DNA from: Clostridium amylolyticum
Lineage (GTDB): Bacteria > Bacillota > Clostridia > Clostridiales > Clostridiaceae
Assembly: GCF_900142075.1 (NCBI RefSeq)
Contig: NZ_FQZO01000001.1
Coordinates: forward strand, 310,001 to 374,000
Direction of reading: 5' to 3'
DNA: 64,000 nt
The notes under the pieces were generated by a model. It did no database searches, was not told where the DNA came from, and saw only the letters and a list, made by a program, of their open reading frames with translations. Positions 60,039 through 64,000 of the stretch are shown piece after piece. How positions within the stretch are numbered: the stretch's first letter is position 1; each line of letters begins with the position of its first letter. The position numbers were made by a program, and so were the translations under genes.

Positions 60039-61354
60039 TATATCTCTCCTGTAATTGAAGTTTTTGAGTCTAAGAGTCGTATTTCCTCTTTTTTCTTTTG
60101 TACTATCTCTTCATCTATGCTGTTAAAAAAAGAAATTTGCTTAAATTCCATGGGTGTTAGTCTGTCCTCGATTTTTACTTTATCAAAACCTGTGTCACCA
60201 TAGTATCTGCCGCTGCAGGTAATAAAATATTGAGCTCTTTTAAGTACAATGCCAAGCTTTTTTAAATCCTGAAAATTTAAAGAAGCAACCCTTCTGGTAG
60301 CAATAATTTTTTTAGCACTCATTACTCCAATACCAGGAACTCTCAGGAGAGTTTGGTAAGGGGCTTTATTTATTTCCACGGGAAAATCATTTAAATTATT
60401 TAAGGCCCAAAAGGTCTTAGGATCGAATCTATCATCAAAATTAGGACTATTTTCATTTAACAGCTCCTTAGCCTTAAAACCGTAAAATCTAAGTAGCCAA
60501 TCTCCTTGGTAAAGTCTGTGCTCCCTTAGAGTAGGAGGGTGCATGATATTTGGAAGGTTAATATCCCTATTTATAGGGATATAGGCTGAATAATAAACCC
60601 TCTTTAGAGAGAACTTATTGTACAAACTCTCGCTAAGATTTAATATATCAAAATCATTTTCTTTAGTGGCACCTACAATGAGCTGAGTACTTTGTCCACC
60701 AGGTACGAAGAGAGAAGCACTTTTAAAAATTTTTTTATCTTCATTGTTATGTTGAATTTCCTTTGATATTAAATCCATGGGTTTTAAGATTTTTTCCTTG
60801 CTCTTTTGAGGAGCCAGAAGCTTTAAGCTTTGGGAAGAAGGCAGCTCTATGTTTATGCTCATCCTATCTGCATATTTACCTGCTTCCTTTATTAGTATTT
60901 CATCAGCACCAGGGATAGCTTTAACATGAATGTATCCATTAAATTTATGTACAACTCTTAAAGTTCTTATAACCTTAATTAGCAATTCCATAGTGTAATT
61001 AGCATTTTTGAACACAGCGGAACTTAAGAATAAACCTTCAATATAATTTCTTTTATAAAAATTTATAGTTAAATCAACTACTTCTTCAGGAGTAAAAGCT
61101 GCTCTTTCAATATCATTAGATGATCTATTTGCACAATAAACACAATCATATATGCAATAGTTGGTAAGCAGTATCTTAAGTAGAGATATACATCTTCCAT
61201 CAGGGGTAAAGCTATGGCATATACCACAAGAGGAGGCGTTGCCTATGCCGTTATTTTTATTTTTTCTGTTGCTTCCGGAGGAAGAACAAGATACATCATA
61301 TTTTGCTGCATCAGCTAATATACTAAGTTTTTCTTTTATATCCATATGCATCAC
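60038..61354 (-). CDS. Putative DNA modification/repair radical SAM protein with HhH
   Basis: 438 residues. Radical SAM cluster motif NYCIYDCVYCANRS (CxxxCxxC, res ~66-79), preceded by a possible extra cluster CGICHSFTPDGRC (res ~42-54). Barrel pieces GLFLSSAVF, IHVKAIPGAD and MSINIELPSSQSLKLLAPQK are typical. A helix-hairpin-helix near res ~345-365 (LLRVPGIGVMSAKKIIATRR) suggests DNA binding. Corresponds to the TIGR03916 type that co-occurs with the downstream DUF4130 protein. Reaction unknown. Gly/Ser/Asn-rich stretch at res ~20-40 is a flexible insert. Confidence 0.82.
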   Translation of the reverse strand: MMHMDIKEKLSILADAAKYDVSCSSSGSNRKNKNNGIGNASSCGICHSFTPDGRCISLLKILLTNYCIYDCVYCANRSSNDIERAAFTPEEVVDLTINFYKRNYIEGLFLSSAVFKNANYTMELLIKVIRTLRVVHKFNGYIHVKAIPGADEILIKEAGKYADRMSINIELPSSQSLKLLAPQKSKEKILKPMDLISKEIQHNNEDKKIFKSASLFVPGGQSTQLIVGATKENDFDILNLSESLYNKFSLKRVYYSAYIPINRDINLPNIMHPPTLREHRLYQGDWLLRFYGFKAKELLNENSPNFDDRFDPKTFWALNNLNDFPVEINKAPYQTLLRVPGIGVMSAKKIIATRRVASLNFQDLKKLGIVLKRAQYFITCSGRYYGDTGFDKVKIEDRLTPMEFKQISFFNSIDEEIVQKKKEEIRLLDSKTSITGEI

Positions 61355-61402
61355 TCCTAATTAATGGATTTAAATATATTATAGCACATATGTTCGTGTG
61401 TA

Positions 61403-61459
61403 ATCCATATGAGTTTTGAGTTATTTTAAAATAACTTATATGTCATATCTCATATGGAT
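61403..61459. repeat. Palindromic element with CATATG arms, copy 2
   Basis: ATCCATATGAG (61403-61413) and CTCATATGGAT (61449-61459) are perfect complements and enclose a second palindrome AGTTATTTTAAAATAACT (61419-61436). Shares arm and centre sequence with 51406-51462. Lies between divergent genes. Confidence 0.65.
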
Positions 61460-61463
61460 GACA

Positions 61464-61529
61464 TTGACTATACAATATTAAAATTGTATATACTCACTAT
61501 TTAAAAAGTATACAATAATGTTGTATAAT
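61464..61529 (+). promoter_or_regulatory. Promoter/operator region of the amino-sugar cluster
   Basis: TTGACT (61464-61469) could pair with TATATA (61487-61492) at 17 bp. TTGTATATA (61484-61492) is the reverse complement of the repeat core at 62843-62897, and TTGTATA/TATACAA variants recur at 61508-61529, pointing to one shared regulator. Confidence 0.55.
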
Positions 61530-61568
61530 TATAATAAATATACTAAAAGCGAAAGTAGGGAAAATAAA

Positions 61569-62021
61569 ATGGTTTATGGGAATATTGATAACTGGGAAAA
61601 CTACCAATGCTTAAATGAGAATTTTAATAAAGCTTTCCAATTTCTGATTAACAATGATTTAAAGGAGCTTCCAGTAGGTAGATACGATATCTATGGGGAA
61701 GAGGTCTTTGCCATGGTTCAAGAGTATGATACCAAAGATGAAGAAGAGGGGAAATACGAAGCTCATAAGAAATATATTGACATACAGTACATGGTACAGG
61801 GAGAAGAAAAGGTAGGCTATGCCTTTGTGGAAAATATTGAGACCTGTTTACCTTATGATAGTGAAAAAGATTTTATGCTGTTAGAAGGAAAGAAGGAGTT
61901 TTTCTTCCTTAGAGAAAAAGAGTTTTATATATTCTTTCCGGAAGATGCTCATATGCCAGGGATAGCTAAGGGTAATAAAACTAGGGTGAAAAAGGTAGTT
62001 ATTAAGGTTAAGGCGCAATAA
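61569..62021 (+). CDS. YhcH/YjgK/YiaL-family protein (NanQ-type anomerase)
   Basis: About 150 residues from ATG 61569 (AGGGAAAA upstream; MVYGNIDNWENY is the normal N-terminus). ELPVGRYDIYGEEVFAMVQEYDTKDEEEGKYEAHKKYIDIQYMVQGEE (in parts) is the DUF386 signature with its metal-binding His and Glu residues, plus FFPEDAHMPGI near the C-terminus. Family members include NanQ, which opens sialic-acid anomers, and other sugar anomerases. Next to NanE and a sugar-binding protein, a sialic acid or ManNAc substrate is likely. Confidence 0.82.
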   Translation: MVYGNIDNWENYQCLNENFNKAFQFLINNDLKELPVGRYDIYGEEVFAMVQEYDTKDEEEGKYEAHKKYIDIQYMVQGEEKVGYAFVENIETCLPYDSEKDFMLLEGKKEFFFLREKEFYIFFPEDAHMPGIAKGNKTRVKKVVIKVKAQ

Positions 62022-62046
62022 TTTTATATTGCTGGGAGGGTTATTT

Positions 62047-62775
62047 ATGGTGGATAAAAATTCCACGGTTCCAATCTATATTCAGATAGAAGATTTTATA
62101 AAAAAGAATATTCAAGAGGGCGTATATCTATCCGGTCAGCCTTTGCCAACAGAAAGAGAACTTACTGAACTTTTGGGAGTTAGCCGAATGACAGTAAGGC
62201 AAGCTATTTCTAACTTAGTCCATGAAGGAGTATTATATAGGATAAGATCAAAAGGTGCTTATGTTTCAAAGCAAATTATTGAGAAAAAGATGGAAATAGA
62301 GAGCTTTAGTGAAGACATGAAGAAAAGAGGGCTTGCCCCTAGTAGTAAACTCTTAAGCTTTGAAGAAATATTACCTGATGAGGATATCAGAGCAAAACTT
62401 AAGCTTTCTAAAAATGACAAGATATACTTTTTGAATAGGTTAAGGCTTGCCAATGATGAACCCATGGCTATTGAATATTGTTATATTCCAAAGAAGTATT
62501 TTCCTGATATTAAGAAATATAATTTAGTGGAATGTTCCTTGTATAAAATAATGAAAGAGGAGTATTCTGTGAAGTTTAATTATATGCGACAAAAAATAAA
62601 AGCAGTGGATATAAGCAAAAGAGATGCAGAAATACTTTTAGATAAGCCCAAGGGCTTTGGCCTAGTTTCCCTTAAAATAGTATTTGATGAACATGAGAAC
62701 CCAGTTGAATATACAGAAACTATATTTAATCCTGAAAGATATTATTTTGATATGATAATCTTCGATAATAATTAA
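62047..62775 (+). CDS. GntR/HutC-family regulator of amino-sugar cluster
   Basis: About 242 residues. Start ATG 62047 behind GGGAGGG. Winged helix VPIYIQIEDFIKKNIQEG, GQPLPTERELTELLGVSRMTVRQAISNLVHEGVL (in parts) and a UTRA effector domain (YFLNRLRLANDEPMAIEYCYIP, YTETIFNPERYYFDMIIF). HutC regulators of this shape often sense phosphorylated sugars such as GlcNAc-6-P; ManNAc-6-P or sialic acid would suit its neighbours. 25 bp after the YhcH gene; candidate binding sites are the TATATACAA motifs at 61484 and 62843-62897. Confidence 0.85.
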   Translation: MVDKNSTVPIYIQIEDFIKKNIQEGVYLSGQPLPTERELTELLGVSRMTVRQAISNLVHEGVLYRIRSKGAYVSKQIIEKKMEIESFSEDMKKRGLAPSSKLLSFEEILPDEDIRAKLKLSKNDKIYFLNRLRLANDEPMAIEYCYIPKKYFPDIKKYNLVECSLYKIMKEEYSVKFNYMRQKIKAVDISKRDAEILLDKPKGFGLVSLKIVFDEHENPVEYTETIFNPERYYFDMIIFDNN

Positions 62776-62777
62776 TT

Positions 62778-62816
62778 AAAAGTGCAATGTTGCCCTATGC
62801 GATGTTGCACTTTTTT
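62778..62816 (+). terminator. Rho-independent terminator
   Basis: AAAAGTGCAA...TTGCACTTTTTT, so the regulator transcript ends before the nanE promoter. Confidence 0.85.
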
Positions 62817-62842
62817 ATATTATATTTTTGTATACATTTTGG

Positions 62843-62897
62843 AAATATATATACAAGGTAAAAAATATATATACAAAACAAAAAAATATATATACAA
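62843..62897 (+). repeat. Three helically phased 14-bp direct repeats
   Basis: AAATATATATACAA occurs at 62843-62856, 62863-62876 and 62884-62897, spaced 20 and 21 bp, i.e. two helical turns, immediately upstream of the nanE promoter. Likely an array of regulator sites on one face of the DNA. Confidence 0.85.
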
Positions 62898-62910
62898 TGT
62901 AAAAATTGTA

Positions 62911-62939
62911 TAGACAAAACAAAATGGACATGCTATAAT
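62911..62939 (+). promoter_or_regulatory. nanE promoter
   Basis: TAGACA (62911-62916), 17 bp, TATAAT (62934-62939) with a TG extended -10. The -35 lies within TTGTATAGACAA, a further operator-like element. Confidence 0.75.
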
Positions 62940-63016
62940 AAATCCATAGTAAATTATGTATCCATACAAAGTAAAGGATTACAAATTGGTTATTCATACA
63001 ATGGGAGGACGGTATA

Positions 63017-63715
63017 ATGAAAAGTACTCGGGATACGCTGGATAAAATAAAGGGAGGACTGATAGTATCTTGTCAGGCTCTAGAAGATGAACCATTACAT
63101 AGCTCTACCATAATGATGAGAATGTCAAAGGCGGCGTTGATGGGGGGAGCTGTAGGAATTCGCGCCAATACTGTAAAGGATTGCACGGAAATTAAAAAAA
63201 ATGTGGATTTGCCTCTCATAGCAATTTATAAAAAGGTATATGGAGATAGTAATGTTTATATTACCCCTACCATAGAAGAGGTAAGGGAGTTGCTTTCAGT
63301 TAATGCAGAAATTATCGCTGTAGATGCCACAAAAAGAGCTAGACCTGATGGAAAATCTCTTGAAGAATTTTATAATGATATAAGAAAAGTATATAGTGGT
63401 TTGCTTATGGCGGATATATCTACTTACGAAGAAGCAGTGGAAGCTGAAAGGATAGGTTTTAATATAGTTTCTACTACTTTAAGCGGTTATACAGAATACA
63501 CTCTTAATAGACCTAAACCTGATATTGAGTTAATCAAGCTCCTTAAGAGTGATATAAAAATACCTATAATAGCAGAAGGGAATGTGGAAACTCCTGAACT
63601 AGCGGTGGAATGTTTGAAAGCAGGAGCTTGGGCGGTGGTGGTAGGAGGAGCTATCACAAGACCACAACTAATAACTAAAAAGTTTGTTGATCTAATGAAA
63701 GTATCTTCAATGTAA
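63017..63715 (+). CDS. nanE: N-acylglucosamine-6-phosphate 2-epimerase (NanE)
   Basis: 232 residues, a TIM barrel of NanE length. KGGLIVSCQALEDEPLHSS (res ~12-30), GGAVGIRANTVKDCTEIK, LPLIAIYKKVYGDSNVYITPT, VDATKRARPDGKSL (catalytic Lys region) and GFNIVSTTLSGYTEYT with IIAEGNVETPE are the family's strand motifs. It converts ManNAc-6-P to GlcNAc-6-P in sialic-acid and ManNAc catabolism, in the cytoplasm. GGAGGAC 7 nt before ATG. Leads the next transcript with the sugar-binding lipoprotein. Confidence 0.92.
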   Translation: MKSTRDTLDKIKGGLIVSCQALEDEPLHSSTIMMRMSKAALMGGAVGIRANTVKDCTEIKKNVDLPLIAIYKKVYGDSNVYITPTIEEVRELLSVNAEIIAVDATKRARPDGKSLEEFYNDIRKVYSGLLMADISTYEEAVEAERIGFNIVSTTLSGYTEYTLNRPKPDIELIKLLKSDIKIPIIAEGNVETPELAVECLKAGAWAVVVGGAITRPQLITKKFVDLMKVSSM

Positions 63716-63771
63716 AGTATTCTATTAACTCATTAACTATAGAATAAATAATAAATATTAGGAGGACAAAA

Positions 63772-64000
63772 ATGAAAAAAGTAAAAATATTAACATTAAT
63801 TCTTGCTCTTTCTACTACTGTAAGCGTACTTGCTGGTTGCAGTAAGGCTAATAACGATACTGCAAAGGTAGATCCTAACAAACCTGTGGAAATAACTTGG
63901 TGGGATTATCCAAATTTCCAAACTGGTACTGCTGGAGATTATGAAAAAAAGATAATTGAAAAATTCAATAAAAAGTATCCAAATATAAAAGTAAAACTTG
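63772..64000 (+). CDS. ABC sugar-binding lipoprotein, N-terminal part
   Basis: First 76 codons; continues beyond the window. Lipoprotein signal MKKVKILTLILALSTTVSV with lipobox LAGC (Cys at res ~23), then the mature start VEITWWDYPNFQ and EKKIIEKFNKKYPNIKV, the standard opening of cluster-1 extracellular solute-binding proteins for carbohydrates. AGGAGG 6 nt before ATG. Position after nanE suggests uptake of sialic acid, ManNAc or an oligosaccharide carrying them. Confidence 0.85.
   Translation, partial: MKKVKILTLILALSTTVSVLAGCSKANNDTAKVDPNKPVEITWWDYPNFQTGTAGDYEKKIIEKFNKKYPNIKVKL

Noticed and set aside
62843..62897. CRISPR array suggested by regularly spaced identical repeats.
   Set aside because: Repeats are 14 bp with 6-7 bp between them, AT-only spacers and no cas genes; a regulator-site array fits better.

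Overview
The window is low-GC, AT-biased DNA with strong Shine-Dalgarno sites, spore-associated genes (a spore-photoproduct-lyase homologue, a Tyr-rich coat-like cupin), radical SAM and 2-hydroxyacyl-CoA-dehydratase-type anaerobic enzymes, and an LPXTG wall protein. This fits an anaerobic, spore-forming Clostridium-like Firmicute chromosome. It is a patchwork of small operons, several of which look acquired.

Layout. 0-4.1 kb: antibiotic-resistance cluster with the tail of a Mef-type efflux pump, an inducible leader peptide (MYYIFM) and attenuator, msr(D)-like ABC-F, a nucleotidyltransferase, and a translationally coupled Vat-Arr fusion (streptogramin A acetyltransferase plus rifamycin ADP-ribosyltransferase). 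4.1-5.8 kb: an SdpR/SdpI module between two copies of a ~130-bp structured repeat. 5.9-15.8 kb: a visibly more GC-rich glycan/ester-hydrolase island (TetR, two alpha/beta hydrolases, an MBL-fold hydrolase, GH3, GH106-like), ending in a duplicated 155-bp scrap of its own MBL gene. 16-24.5 kb: DUF4397 protein, SplB-like radical SAM lacking the H-donor cysteine, truncated UvrA-like gene, a second radical SAM, SatD/DUF3307 pair, and a divergent PPOX/MocR pair around a long palindrome. 24.7-33.2 kb: membrane protein, glucose/sorbosone-dehydrogenase-like protein, split chromate transporter with LysR, EAL-HDOD protein, small proteins and regulators. 33.4-37.2 kb: Gfo/Idh/MocA oxidoreductase followed by an LPKTG-anchored propeller protein.

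37.4-46.3 kb (minus strand) is the most unusual operon: TetR, a long 2-enoate-reductase-type flavoenzyme, a CooC-like Ni-chaperone ATPase, two HgdB-family FeS proteins, an HgdC-type ATP-driven activator, a 51-residue membrane protein, a Cys-rich acetyl-CoA-synthase-like protein and a cupin. It reads as an ATP-driven low-potential reductase system with a metal-maturation arm; the substrate is unknown.

46.7-53.3 kb: chemoreceptor, short SdpI protein, a CplR/Vga-like ABC-F resistance gene behind a ~450-nt leader with a 6-codon uORF and intrinsic terminator, and a NagE-type PTS permease behind a RAT/terminator switch. 53.3-58.6 kb: a FadR-type regulator diverges from a four-gene operon of two related polytopic membrane proteins flanking a CrtI-like FAD enzyme and an FNR/2Fe-2S reductase, apparently a membrane redox system of unknown substrate. 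59.3-61.4 kb: a paired radical SAM-HhH/DUF4130 putative DNA-repair unit. 61.5-64 kb: start of a sialic-acid/ManNAc cluster (YhcH-family, GntR/HutC, NanE, sugar-binding lipoprotein) with helically phased operator repeats; it runs off the window.
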